Shown here: one piece after another, positions 35,183 through 43,114 of the stretch
Layout: every line of letters begins with the position of its first letter
Numbering within the stretch: the stretch's first letter is position 1
Source of the DNA: Kineosporia babensis
GTDB lineage: Bacteria; Actinomycetota; Actinomycetes; Actinomycetales; Kineosporiaceae
NCBI RefSeq assembly: GCF_021129305.1
Contig: NZ_JAJOMB010000033.1
Coordinates: forward strand, 1-64,000
Length of the DNA stretch: 64,000 bases
Direction: 5' to 3'
Translations under genes and position numbers: made by a program
Notes under the pieces: model-generated
The model's input: only the letters and a program-made list of their open reading frames with translations
Told to the model about the DNA's origin: nothing
Databases searched by the model: none

Positions 35183-36180
35183 CCGCTGCTTTCCCGGATT
35201 ATCAGCTCGAAAGGCACCTCATAGTCGTGGGTCTCGCCCTGCGGATCGTCGAGGCGCCGGAGCAGGGCGTCCACCGCTGTCTTGGCGATACCGGCCTTGT
35301 CCGGGCGGATCGAGCTGAGCGCGGGCGTGCTGTACCGGGATGCCTCGATGTCGTCGAACCCGACCACCGCGATCTCGTCGGGCACCCGGACGCCCTGCTC
35401 GTACAGCTCACGCAGCGCCCCGGCAGCCAGCTCATCGCTGAAACAGAACAGCGCGTCGGGGCGTTCGCCCCACTGCAGAAGCTCTTTCACCGCAGCCGAC
35501 GCACTGCCCCGGCGATAGTCGGGGGTGCGCAGGTACAGGCCGTCCGGGTCCAGCCCGGCGGCCCGCATGCCCTGCTGAAAGCCCTTCCACCGGTACTTCG
35601 AGGTCGCATCCCGGGCGCCGCCACTCCCCCCGAGCGCGGCGATCCGGGTGCGCCCACGCTCGACCAGGTGTGCCACCGCCTGCCGGGACGCCTCCACGTT
35701 GTCGATACCCACGTGGTCCAGCGACGTGCGGGCGGTGCGCTCGCCCAGCAGCACCAGGGGCCGGGAGCCGGCCAGACCGGCCAGGTCCACCCCGCGCAGA
35801 CCCAGCGAGCTGAACAGCACCCCGTCCACCCAGCTGGCCTGGGCGAGCGAGGTGAGCAGTTCCTTCTCCCGCTTGGGATCCCCGCCGGACTCGTCGATCT
35901 GCACGGTGATCCCGACCGAGGTGGCGTAGTCGACCACCTCGTGGGCCAGTTCACCGAAGTACGAGACGTTGATCTCGGGCAGCACCAGCATGATGATGCC
36001 GGTGCGACCCTGCCGTAGGCTGCGGGCGACCAGGTTGGGCCGGTAGTTCAGCTCTTCCAGGGCGGCCTGGACCCGGGCCCGGGTGGCCGGGGCGATGTGC
36101 TGGAAGCCGTTGACCACGTTGGACACCGTACGCACGCTGACGCCCGCCTTCTCGGCCACGTCGCGCAAGGTCACCGCCAT
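35179..36180 (-). CDS. LacI family regulator of the GH2/ABC sugar module
   Basis: This 333-residue repressor starts with a LacI helix-turn-helix (VTLRDVAEKAGVSVRTVSNVV, hinge ARVQAALEELNYRPNLVARSL). The sugar-binding domain has GFDDIEASRYSTPALSSIRPD near the end. ATG at 36180 sits 37 bp after the GH2 glycosidase stop, so the two are one operon. Two TTGCA-type palindromes in the divergent control region at 38.1-38.2 kb are the likely operators, giving autoregulation and control of the ABC importer. The convergent dehydratase operon meets it stop to stop. Confidence 0.92.
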   Translation of the reverse strand: MAVTLRDVAEKAGVSVRTVSNVVNGFQHIAPATRARVQAALEELNYRPNLVARSLRQGRTGIIMLVLPEINVSYFGELAHEVVDYATSVGITVQIDESGGDPKREKELLTSLAQASWVDGVLFSSLGLRGVDLAGLAGSRPLVLLGERTARTSLDHVGIDNVEASRQAVAHLVERGRTRIAALGGSGGARDATSKYRWKGFQQGMRAAGLDPDGLYLRTPDYRRGSASAAVKELLQWGERPDALFCFSDELAAGALRELYEQGVRVPDEIAVVGFDDIEASRYSTPALSSIRPDKAGIAKTAVDALLRRLDDPQGETHDYEVPFELIIRESSG

Positions 36181-36217
36181 CCGGGCACCTTCTCACATCG
36201 CCCCGGCCCTCAGGGAC

Positions 36218-38071
36218 TCAGTCCTGCCAGCCGTTGGTCGCCCCGGCCTCCAGCTTGCTGCTGTCCTTGGTGCCGGTGACGATCGCGCGGATCGTCTCGA
36301 CCGGCAGCTTGGGCGTGCCGTCGGCGTAGAGCAGGCCGTTGGTCTCCTGCCCGGTGTCCATGAACTGGGTGTAGCAGAAGCCGACCACGGTGGGCGCGGC
36401 CCGCAGCGCGTCGAACAGCTCGCCGACGATGCTCTCGTACTCCGAGGGCGAGGTGACGCTGGCGTAGCCCCAGTCCTCCGGGTCCGCCGACAGCGAGATG
36501 CCGCCGAACTCGGTCATCATCAGCGGGGCCACTCCGGCGTCCCACTTGGCCAGGGCGATCGGATCGACGATCGGCTTGCGGCCCTGGACCCCGAGCTCGG
36601 AGCGGATCAGCGCGTCGGCGGCCTCGGCCGTGCCCCAGTTCTTGGTCAGGCCCGGACCGGTGGTGGTGTAGTCGTGCATCCCCAGGATGTCGCTGTCCAC
36701 GTGCTCCCAGCCGTCGTTGGAGATCACCGGACGGGTCGCGTCGAGCGCGCGGGTCAGCGCGGCGAGCGCCTTGGAGAAGTTCTGCTGGGCCGCGTCGGTG
36801 GCGATGTCCTGCACGCCCCAGCTCTCGTTGAACGGCACCCAGACCACCAGGCTGGGGTGGCTGCGGTCGCGCCGCACCAGGTCGGTCCACTCGCGGGTGA
36901 GCAGCTCGATGGCGTCGTTGGAGAACGAGTACGCGGCCGCGGTCTCGCCCCAGACCATCAGGCCGAGCTTGTCGGCCCAGAACAGGAACCGCGGGTCCTC
37001 GGCCTTCTGGTGGTTGCGGACCGAGTTGAAGCCCATCGCCAGCAGCAGCTCGACCTCGGCCCGCAGCTGCGCGGTACCGGTGCTGGCGTTGTGGGTCTGC
37101 GGCCGGTAGCCCTGGTTCAGCACCGAGCGGGTGTAGATCGGCGCGCCGTTGAGCTTGAACGCCCCGCCGCCCACCTTCACGTCGCGCAGGCCGGTGTAGC
37201 TGGCCACCTCGTCGAGCACGGTGCCGGAGGAGTCCCGCACCACGACGGTGATGTCGATCAGGTTGGGGTGTTCCGGGCTCCACAGCAGCCGGGCCCGGTC
37301 CTGGCCGTTGGTCAGGGCCGGGATCTTCAGGTCCAGCTCGGTCCGCTCGGAGCGGATCGTGGTGCTCTGCTCGGCCAGCACCTCGTCGCCGAAGCTCACC
37401 GTGACCGCGACGACCGCGCCCTCGGGAAGCCGGTTCAGCGTGACCTCGCCGTGCACGGCGGTGCGCGCCACGTCCGGGCGCCAGTAGACCTCGGTGACGT
37501 GCGTGGCGGGCACCGACTCGGCCCAGACCGTCTGCCAGATGCCGGTGGTGCGCTCGTACCAGATGCCGTGGGTCTTGTCCCGCCAGTCCTGCTTGCCGCG
37601 CGGGGCCACCATGCTGAACGGGTCGTCCTCGGCCCGCACCACGATCACGTGCTCGGCCTGGCCGGCGGCGAGCACGTCGGTGACGTCCACGCTGAACGGG
37701 GTCTGCCCGCCGACGTGGTGCGCCACGTGCTGCCCGTCCACCCAGACGTCGGCGACGAAGTCCACCGCGCCGAAGTGCAGCAGCGCCCGCCGGCCGTCGG
37801 CCCGGGCCAGCACCGGGTCGGCGACCGTCCGGCGATACCAGACCACCGGGTGGAAACCGGTGTCGTGGATCCCCGAGGCGGGCGACTCCGGCGGGTAGGG
37901 CACCTCGATCCTCCGGTCGAAGCCGGCCTCGGCGCCGATCTCGTACCAGCGCCCGGCCAGGCCCTGACCTGCGTCGTCGTGGGCAAAGTCCCAGCTGCCG
38001 TCGAGGCTGGTCCACTCGCCCCGCTGGAGCAGGGGCCGGGGGTACGAACCGTCCTGTGCTGTCGCCTTCAC
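36218..38071 (-). CDS. Glycoside hydrolase family 2 (beta-glucuronidase/beta-galactosidase-like)
   Basis: This 617-residue GH2 enzyme splits a terminal beta-linked sugar from imported oligosaccharides. Domains are an N-terminal jelly roll (about 10-180), an Ig-like domain (about 185-290) and a TIM barrel. The acid/base Glu lies in WVPFNESWG and the nucleophile Glu in MMTEFGG. No signal peptide is seen, so it is cytosolic. GTG at 38071 is preferred because AGAGGG lies 9 nt upstream; ATG at 38101 is an alternative. Exact specificity (glucuronide, galactoside, mannoside) is undecided. It shares a control region with the sugar ABC importer. Confidence 0.92.
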   Translation of the reverse strand: MKATAQDGSYPRPLLQRGEWTSLDGSWDFAHDDAGQGLAGRWYEIGAEAGFDRRIEVPYPPESPASGIHDTGFHPVVWYRRTVADPVLARADGRRALLHFGAVDFVADVWVDGQHVAHHVGGQTPFSVDVTDVLAAGQAEHVIVVRAEDDPFSMVAPRGKQDWRDKTHGIWYERTTGIWQTVWAESVPATHVTEVYWRPDVARTAVHGEVTLNRLPEGAVVAVTVSFGDEVLAEQSTTIRSERTELDLKIPALTNGQDRARLLWSPEHPNLIDITVVVRDSSGTVLDEVASYTGLRDVKVGGGAFKLNGAPIYTRSVLNQGYRPQTHNASTGTAQLRAEVELLLAMGFNSVRNHQKAEDPRFLFWADKLGLMVWGETAAAYSFSNDAIELLTREWTDLVRRDRSHPSLVVWVPFNESWGVQDIATDAAQQNFSKALAALTRALDATRPVISNDGWEHVDSDILGMHDYTTTGPGLTKNWGTAEAADALIRSELGVQGRKPIVDPIALAKWDAGVAPLMMTEFGGISLSADPEDWGYASVTSPSEYESIVGELFDALRAAPTVVGFCYTQFMDTGQETNGLLYADGTPKLPVETIRAIVTGTKDSSKLEAGATNGWQD

Positions 38072-38132
38072 GTCTGCGTTCCCTCTTTCAAGCGGCGTCA
38101 TCGGCAGTCCGGTGCCAGCATGAGGCCTGACT

Positions 38133-38146
38133 TTGCAACGATGCAA
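38133..38146. promoter_or_regulatory. LacI-type operator 1
   Basis: TTGCAACGATGCAA is a 14-bp palindrome apart from one symmetric pair, centred on CG, 62 bp upstream of the GH2 start. It matches operator 2, 77 bp away. Confidence 0.7.
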
Positions 38147-38209
38147 CCCGCAGGTGGGACGACATGCGTAATCCACTGGTCACAAAAACAGAACCAGCCC
38201 GGACAGGCC

Positions 38210-38223
38210 TTGCATCGATGCAA
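38210..38223. promoter_or_regulatory. LacI-type operator 2
   Basis: TTGCATCGATGCAA is a perfect 14-bp palindrome with the central CG usual for LacI proteins, 78 bp before the binding-protein start. Spacing of 77 bp (about seven helical turns) from operator 1 would allow repression by looping. Confidence 0.75.
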
Positions 38224-38300
38224 ACGGGTGTGTAAACCTCCACCCACCCGAAGGGCACGTCCCTGAGAGCGCGGGCCGCACAATGAGGAGCGAATGCCGT

Positions 38301-39650
38301 ATGCGTGGTTCGTACACACGCCGAAACTTCCTGGCCATGGGAGGCGGCCTGTCGCTGGCGGGCCTGCTGTCCGCCTGTGGCTCGCCGGTAGCCACCAGCC
38401 TGACCGGAGGCCAGCCGGCCACCGCGGATGTCATCTTCTGGCATCTGTTCGGCGGGGGCGACGGCGAGAACCTGGGCACGATGGTCGAGCAGGTCCAGAA
38501 GACGACCGGCCACTCGGTCGAATCCACCCTGTTGTCCTGGGGTAACCCCTATTACACGAAGCTCTCGCTGGCCGCCTCCAGCCAGCGGCCGCCGGACGTG
38601 GCGGTCACCCACCTGTCCCGGCTGCCGATCCTGGCCCAGGCCGGCCTGCTCACCCCCTACCGGGAGACCGGGCTGGAGCAGCTGGGCGTCACCCAGGACA
38701 AGTTCACCCCGGCCGCCTGGGAGAAGGCGACGATCGACGGGGAGACCTGGGCGCTGCCGCTGGACACCCACCCCTTCGTCCTCTACTACAACGAGGCCGC
38801 GGCCGAGAAGGCCGGTCTGCTGAACCCCGCGGGCGACAACCTGATCGACATCTCCGGCGCGGACACCTTCGTGGAGGCGCTGACCGAGCTGAAGAAGGCC
38901 ACCGGCGGCTTCGGCGCGACAATGCCGACGATCACCGACCCGTCCACGGTCTGGCGCTGGTTCTACACCGTCTACAGCGGTCTGGCCGGGCCGATCGTCG
39001 AGGACTCCGGCACCCGGGTCAGCGTGGACGACGCGGCGATGGACGAGGCGTTCGCCTTCATCCAGAAGCTCACCACCGAACTGCAGCTGATGCCCGCCAG
39101 CGCCACCCCGGCCCTGGCCAACGCGCAGTTCAGCAACGGCGAGGCCGGTTTCCTGTTCGACGGGGTGTGGAACCTGCCGCTGTACGCCGGGCTGAAGCTG
39201 CCGGACGGCAGCGAGCTGAAGTACAACATGGTGCCGATCCCGGCCCTGCTCGGCGAGGAGCCGGTGGCCTACGCCGACTCGCACGCGCTGATCATCCCGG
39301 CCGCCGGCGGCCGCTCGGCCGAACGCGCGCAGTACGCCGCCCAGTTCGTCCAGGGGCTGCTGGACAACAGCACGATCTGGACCGGCGGCGGTCACGTCCC
39401 GGCCTGGCTGCCGGTGCAGGAGAGCGCCGAGTTCCAGGAGCTGAGCCCGCAGAAGAACTACGTGGACGCGGCCTTCAACGCGGTCTACGACCCGAACGGC
39501 TGGTACACCGGGGCCGGCTCGGACTTCCAGAACCAGATGGGTGGCGTGGTTTCCACCGTGCTCACCGGGGCCACCAAGCCCGCCGCGGGCACCAGCCAGA
39601 TCAAGTCGGCGCTGAAGAAGCTGGCCGACACCAACGCGCCGGTCAGCTGA
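38301..39650 (+). CDS. Sugar ABC transporter substrate-binding lipoprotein
   Basis: This 449-residue extracytoplasmic receptor belongs to the family 1 sugar-binding proteins. The N-terminus has a twin-arginine motif (TRRNFLAM) and a lipobox (LLSAC, Cys about residue 25), so it is a Tat-exported lipoprotein. The mature part shows VIFWHLFGGGDGE, VTHLSRLPILAQAGLLTPY and ALPLDTHPFVLYYNEAA. ATG at 38301 is preferred, with GAGGAG 10 nt upstream; an ATG at 38283 precedes that site. It begins a three-gene importer operon divergent from GH2. Confidence 0.93.
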   Translation: MRGSYTRRNFLAMGGGLSLAGLLSACGSPVATSLTGGQPATADVIFWHLFGGGDGENLGTMVEQVQKTTGHSVESTLLSWGNPYYTKLSLAASSQRPPDVAVTHLSRLPILAQAGLLTPYRETGLEQLGVTQDKFTPAAWEKATIDGETWALPLDTHPFVLYYNEAAAEKAGLLNPAGDNLIDISGADTFVEALTELKKATGGFGATMPTITDPSTVWRWFYTVYSGLAGPIVEDSGTRVSVDDAAMDEAFAFIQKLTTELQLMPASATPALANAQFSNGEAGFLFDGVWNLPLYAGLKLPDGSELKYNMVPIPALLGEEPVAYADSHALIIPAAGGRSAERAQYAAQFVQGLLDNSTIWTGGGHVPAWLPVQESAEFQELSPQKNYVDAAFNAVYDPNGWYTGAGSDFQNQMGGVVSTVLTGATKPAAGTSQIKSALKKLADTNAPVS

Positions 39651-39661
39651 GGAGCAGATAG

Positions 39662-40594
39662 GTGACAACGACAACGACCGCTCCCGCAGTTGCCCAGGTG
39701 CGAACCACCTCGGCCGAGACCACGGGCCGGGACAACAAGGCCGGGTGGCTGTTCTCCACCCCGTTCCTGGTGCTGTACGGCCTCTTCCTGGTCGGCCCGG
39801 TGCTGGTCGGCCTGGTGATCAGCTTCTTCAACACCGCCACGGTGAAGAACGAGCTCGGCGCCTTCGTGGCGTTCGAGAACTACACGGCCGTGCTCGGCAA
39901 CCTCGACTTCTGGAAGTCGATGTGGCACAGCACCCTGTTCACCCTGCTGACCGTGCCCTTCCTGGTCGTCCTGCCGCTGGTCGCGGCGATCCTGGCCAGC
40001 CGGATCGTGCGCAACCGCTGGTTCTTCCGGATCGCCTTCTTCGCCCCCTTCGTGGTGCCGTCGGCCTCGGTCGCGCTGATCTTCGCCTTCCTCTACGCCC
40101 CCGAGATCGGGCTGTTCGCCAAGGTTCTCGGCGGGATCGGGCTGCCGGTACCGGACTTCCTGGGCAGCACCAACGGCGCCTGGCTGGCGGTCACCATCCT
40201 CACCGTGTGGTGGACCTTCGGCTTCAACTTCGTGCTGTACACCGCGGCGCTGCAGGACATTCCGGAGGACACCTACGAGGCCGCGGCGATCGACGGGGCC
40301 TCGGCCTGGCAGCAGATGCGCTCGATCACCGTGCCGCTGCTGCGCCCGACCATCGGCCTGGTCCTGATGCTGCAGATCCTGGCCTCGCTGAAGGTCTTCG
40401 ACCAGATCTTCATCCTGCTGGCGGGCGGGCCGAACCTGACCACCCGGCCGGTGATCCAGTACATCTACGACACCGGTTTCACCACCTACCGCGGCGGTTA
40501 CGCGGCCGCGGCGACCATGGTCTACTTCCTGATCCTGGTCGCCATCTCCGCCGTCTGGATGATCGCCACCCGCCGTCGCGGCGCGGACGCGTGA
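39662..40594 (+). CDS. Sugar ABC transporter permease (MalF type)
   Basis: This 310-residue inner-membrane permease has six predicted helices and the EAA loop EDTYEAAAIDGASAWQQM, which docks the ATPase. GTG at 39662 follows AGGAG. It pairs with the next gene. No ATPase gene is present in the operon, which is normal in actinomycetes, where one MsiK-like ATPase serves many importers. Confidence 0.92.
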   Translation: MTTTTTAPAVAQVRTTSAETTGRDNKAGWLFSTPFLVLYGLFLVGPVLVGLVISFFNTATVKNELGAFVAFENYTAVLGNLDFWKSMWHSTLFTLLTVPFLVVLPLVAAILASRIVRNRWFFRIAFFAPFVVPSASVALIFAFLYAPEIGLFAKVLGGIGLPVPDFLGSTNGAWLAVTILTVWWTFGFNFVLYTAALQDIPEDTYEAAAIDGASAWQQMRSITVPLLRPTIGLVLMLQILASLKVFDQIFILLAGGPNLTTRPVIQYIYDTGFTTYRGGYAAAATMVYFLILVAISAVWMIATRRRGADA

Positions 40595-40604
40595 GGAGCC
40601 CACG

Positions 40605-41483
40605 ATGACTACAGCAACCCTTTCGCGCCCGGCCAAGCGCAAGGAACGCTCGCAGGCCGACAAGCTCGGCTCGAAGACGTTCAACCGGCTGGCCGCCACC
40701 TGCCTGACCCTGTGGGCGCTGCTCTGGCTGGTGCCGTTCGCCTTCACGGTGATCACCTCGTTCCGCCCGGCCACCGAGATCACCGCGAACCCGATCAGCA
40801 TCTGGTCGGACAACTGGACCTTCGAGGCCTACACGGCGGCGTTCCGGCTGAACTCGATCGGCTGGTGGTACCTGAACAGCTTCCTGATCTCGACGCTGTC
40901 GGTGATCCTCACCGTGATCGTCTGCTCGCTGATCGGTTTCGGCCTGGCCCACCTGCGCTTCAAGGGCAAGAACGTCCTGGCCGTGGTGATCCTGGCCGGC
41001 CTGATGGTGCCGATGGAGGCGCTGGTCCTGCCCCAGTTCATCGAGTTCCGGGCGCTGGGCCTGCTGGGCACCTACTGGGCGCTGATCCTGCCGGCCACCG
41101 CCTCGCCGGTCGCGGTGTTCGTGTTCCGCTCGTTCTTCAAGGGCATCCCCGATCAGCTGATCGAGGCGGCCCGGATCGACGGCGCCTCGTGGTGGCGGAT
41201 CTACTGGCAGGTCTGCCTGCCGCTGACCCGCCCGGCGATCTCCGCGGTCTCGATCTTCACCTTCGTCACCACCTGGAACGCCTTCCTGTGGCCGCTGCTG
41301 GTGCTGACCCAGACCAAGTCGCAGACCATCCCGGTGGGTCTGAGCGGTCTGCTCGGCGCCACCGGCGTGAACCAGGCCGAGGTGCTGGCCTCGGCCGTGC
41401 TGGGTCTGCTGCCGCTGCTGGCGGTGTTCCTGGTGGCCCAGCGTCAGATCACGCAGGGCATCGCGAGTACCGGCATCAAGTAA
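40605..41483 (+). CDS. Sugar ABC transporter permease (MalG type)
   Basis: This 292-residue permease has six helices and the EAA loop PDQLIEAARIDGASWWRIYW. ATG at 40605 lies 10 bp after the first permease stop with GAGGAG upstream. It closes the importer operon, followed by a large two-tier hairpin. The imported sugar is probably the GH2 substrate, by context only. Confidence 0.92.
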   Translation: MTTATLSRPAKRKERSQADKLGSKTFNRLAATCLTLWALLWLVPFAFTVITSFRPATEITANPISIWSDNWTFEAYTAAFRLNSIGWWYLNSFLISTLSVILTVIVCSLIGFGLAHLRFKGKNVLAVVILAGLMVPMEALVLPQFIEFRALGLLGTYWALILPATASPVAVFVFRSFFKGIPDQLIEAARIDGASWWRIYWQVCLPLTRPAISAVSIFTFVTTWNAFLWPLLVLTQTKSQTIPVGLSGLLGATGVNQAEVLASAVLGLLPLLAVFLVAQRQITQGIASTGIK

Positions 41484-41491
41484 GGGCACCG

Positions 41492-41539
41492 ACAACGGAC
41501 GTCCGCGGCGCCTCTGGGAGGCCCGTGGACGTCCGTTGT
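41492..41539 (+). terminator. Two-tier terminator hairpin
   Basis: ACAACGGACGTCC pairs perfectly with its complement at 41527-41539. Inside the loop GCCTC-TGG-GAGGC forms a second stem. A TTGTTGTGGTTTT run follows. It ends the importer operon. Confidence 0.88.
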
Positions 41540-41570
41540 TGTTGTGGTTTTGTGTGAGAGCCTCGGCGCC

Positions 41571-41822
41571 GTGCAGATCGTCGAACTCCTGGTCTCCCCG
41601 GTCCACCGCTTCGAGGGCCGGCCGTCGGACGGGCCGGTGCCGGCCGAACCGGGAGAACTGGTCGAGGAGATCACCGTGCGGGAAGGGCTGGGCGTGGTCG
41701 GCGACCGCTACTTCGGCAAGGGCAGCATTCGCTGCGTGCCGCTGACCGACGGTGTGCTGCGGTTGGGCCCGGTGCAGGTTTTCACGGCAGACCGGATCGA
41801 GCACTGGAAGGGCGGGCCCTGA
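41571..41822 (+). pseudogene. Internally shortened MOSC-domain-like protein
   Basis: The first 50 residues match the start of small actinobacterial MOSC (molybdenum cofactor sulfurase C-terminal) proteins: VELLVSPVHRFEGRP, then ITVREGLGVVGDRYFGK. Full relatives have about 130-150 residues. Here the text jumps to a short VLRLGPVQVF stretch that resembles the usual GTVFRLG beta strands near the C-terminus, giving 83 residues. An internal deletion of about 50-60 residues fits. GTG at 41571 is assumed; no clear ribosome site is present. It is convergent with bluB, ending 1 bp from its stop. Confidence 0.5.
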
Positions 41823-41823
41823 G

Positions 41824-42441
41824 TCACCACTTGTCGAAGTGCAGGAAGTCCTCCAGCGGGGCACGCCGGCGCCAGCCGTGCCGTTCCAGGTCCGGCACCT
41901 CCTGCAACTTGCTCACCGGGCCCAGGCAGAGCCAGGCCAGCGGCCGCACTCCCTCAGGAATGCCCAGCAGCTCGGAGAGGAACGGCTCGCGGTAGAACGA
42001 CACCCAGCCCACGCCCAGGCCCTCGGCGGTGGCCGCCAGCCAGAGGTTCTGGATCGCCAGGCAGACCGAGTAAAGGCCGGCGTCGGCGATCGCGTGCCGA
42101 CCCAGCACGGCCGGTCCACCGCGGGCGGCGTCGTAGGTCACCACCACCGACAGGCTCGACTCCAGCACCCCGTCGATCTTGATCCGGGCGAACCGTTCCG
42201 CCTCCTCGCCCTGGAGCGTGGCCGCGAAGACGTCGCGCTCGTGCTGCACGTGGTCGTAGAACGCCTGGCGGGTGGCGAGGTCGCGGATCAGCAGGAAGTC
42301 CCAGGGCTGGGACATGCCCACGCTGGGGGCCGAGTGCGCGGCCTCCAGAACCCTGCGCAGCGTCTCGTCGGCCACCGGTTCCCCGGTGAACTCGGCCCGC
42401 ACATCCCGGCGGCGGAACATCACTTCGTACAACTCAGGCAC
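41824..42441 (-). CDS. bluB: 5,6-dimethylbenzimidazole synthase BluB
   Basis: This 205-residue flavin-destroying enzyme makes 5,6-dimethylbenzimidazole, the lower ligand of cobalamin, from reduced FMN and oxygen. BluB marks within the nitroreductase fold are FRRRDVRAEF at the start, SAPSVGMSQPWDFLLI, DAGLYSVCLAIQNLWLAA and GVGWVSFY. It stands alone rather than inside a cobalamin operon. It is 6.6 kb from the B12-dependent dehydratase operon, whose cofactor it would help to make. A plain nitroreductase is less likely given these blocks. Confidence 0.88.
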   Translation of the reverse strand: MPELYEVMFRRRDVRAEFTGEPVADETLRRVLEAAHSAPSVGMSQPWDFLLIRDLATRQAFYDHVQHERDVFAATLQGEEAERFARIKIDGVLESSLSVVVTYDAARGGPAVLGRHAIADAGLYSVCLAIQNLWLAATAEGLGVGWVSFYREPFLSELLGIPEGVRPLAWLCLGPVSKLQEVPDLERHGWRRRAPLEDFLHFDKW

Positions 42442-42490
42442 GCGGCCATTCTCCGGGGTGCCGGACAGCCATCCGCACTAGGGTCGTTGC

Positions 42491-43114
42491 ATGGCTCACA
42501 TCCACAAGGCCACGCTGACGCCGTCGAAGATCGAGCTGCTCACCCCCTGGCTGCGCTCGCGAGCCTGGGCCGACGGAGTCACCGGGGTGCGCAGCATCGG
42601 CGCCTACCGCTTCGACGACCCGGCCGGCCAGGTCGGGATCGAGACGTTCCTGCTCGAGACCCACGACGGCGATGTGCTGCACGTGCCGGCCACCTACCGC
42701 GCGGAGCCGCTGCGCGGGGCCGATGAGCATCTGATCGGCACCACCGAGCACTCGGTGCTGGGTACCCGGTGGATTTACGACGGTTGTGGTGACCCGGTGT
42801 GGGCGGCGGAGACGACTCGGGTGATCCTGACCGGTGACTCGCAGGCCAAGGAAATGGTGGACGACGGGGCCGGCGGCCTGACCGAGCGCACGCCCACCGC
42901 CACCGCGCTGGGCAGCGGCAAGGCCGGTGGTCCGGTGCCGCCGGTGGCCGGAGCCCAGCCGCACGACGAGGCCGGGTACACCGTGGTCCAGACCGGCGGG
43001 CCGGTGCTGGTGGTTGCGCGTGTGGTGGGGCGGGAGCTCAGCGGGGTGAGCCAGACCCTGACGGTGCGCTGGGCCGATGCAGAACCCGTGGTGGTAGCCG
43101 GGATTCGTCAGTAG
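42491..43114 (+). CDS. Maltokinase N-terminal cap-like protein (CG0192 family)
   Basis: This 207-residue protein resembles the stand-alone actinobacterial proteins related to the N-terminal cap of maltokinase. Visible parts are the start (AHIHKATLTPSKIELLTPWL), GSYRFDDP-like GAYRFDDPAGQVGIETF, an LHVPATYRAEPL strand and an EHSVLGTRWIYDGCGDPV block typical of that group. The function is unknown; relatives are often mis-annotated as branching enzymes. The C-terminal third contains a Pro/Gly-rich linker and a strand-rich end. ATG at 42491 is used. It converges with the YrdC-like gene, the ends overlapping by 7 bp. Confidence 0.6.
   Translation: MAHIHKATLTPSKIELLTPWLRSRAWADGVTGVRSIGAYRFDDPAGQVGIETFLLETHDGDVLHVPATYRAEPLRGADEHLIGTTEHSVLGTRWIYDGCGDPVWAAETTRVILTGDSQAKEMVDDGAGGLTERTPTATALGSGKAGGPVPPVAGAQPHDEAGYTVVQTGGPVLVVARVVGRELSGVSQTLTVRWADAEPVVVAGIRQ

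Noticed and set aside
36083-38266. 727-codon plus-strand frame opposite the GH2 gene
   Set aside because: It is antisense to an intact glycosidase and has no ribosome site or known domain.
41824-42441. Plain nitroreductase instead of BluB
   Set aside because: The start FRRRDVRAEF, the SVGMSQPW block and the IQNLWLAA/GWVSFY pair are the BluB pattern rather than that of general nitroreductases.
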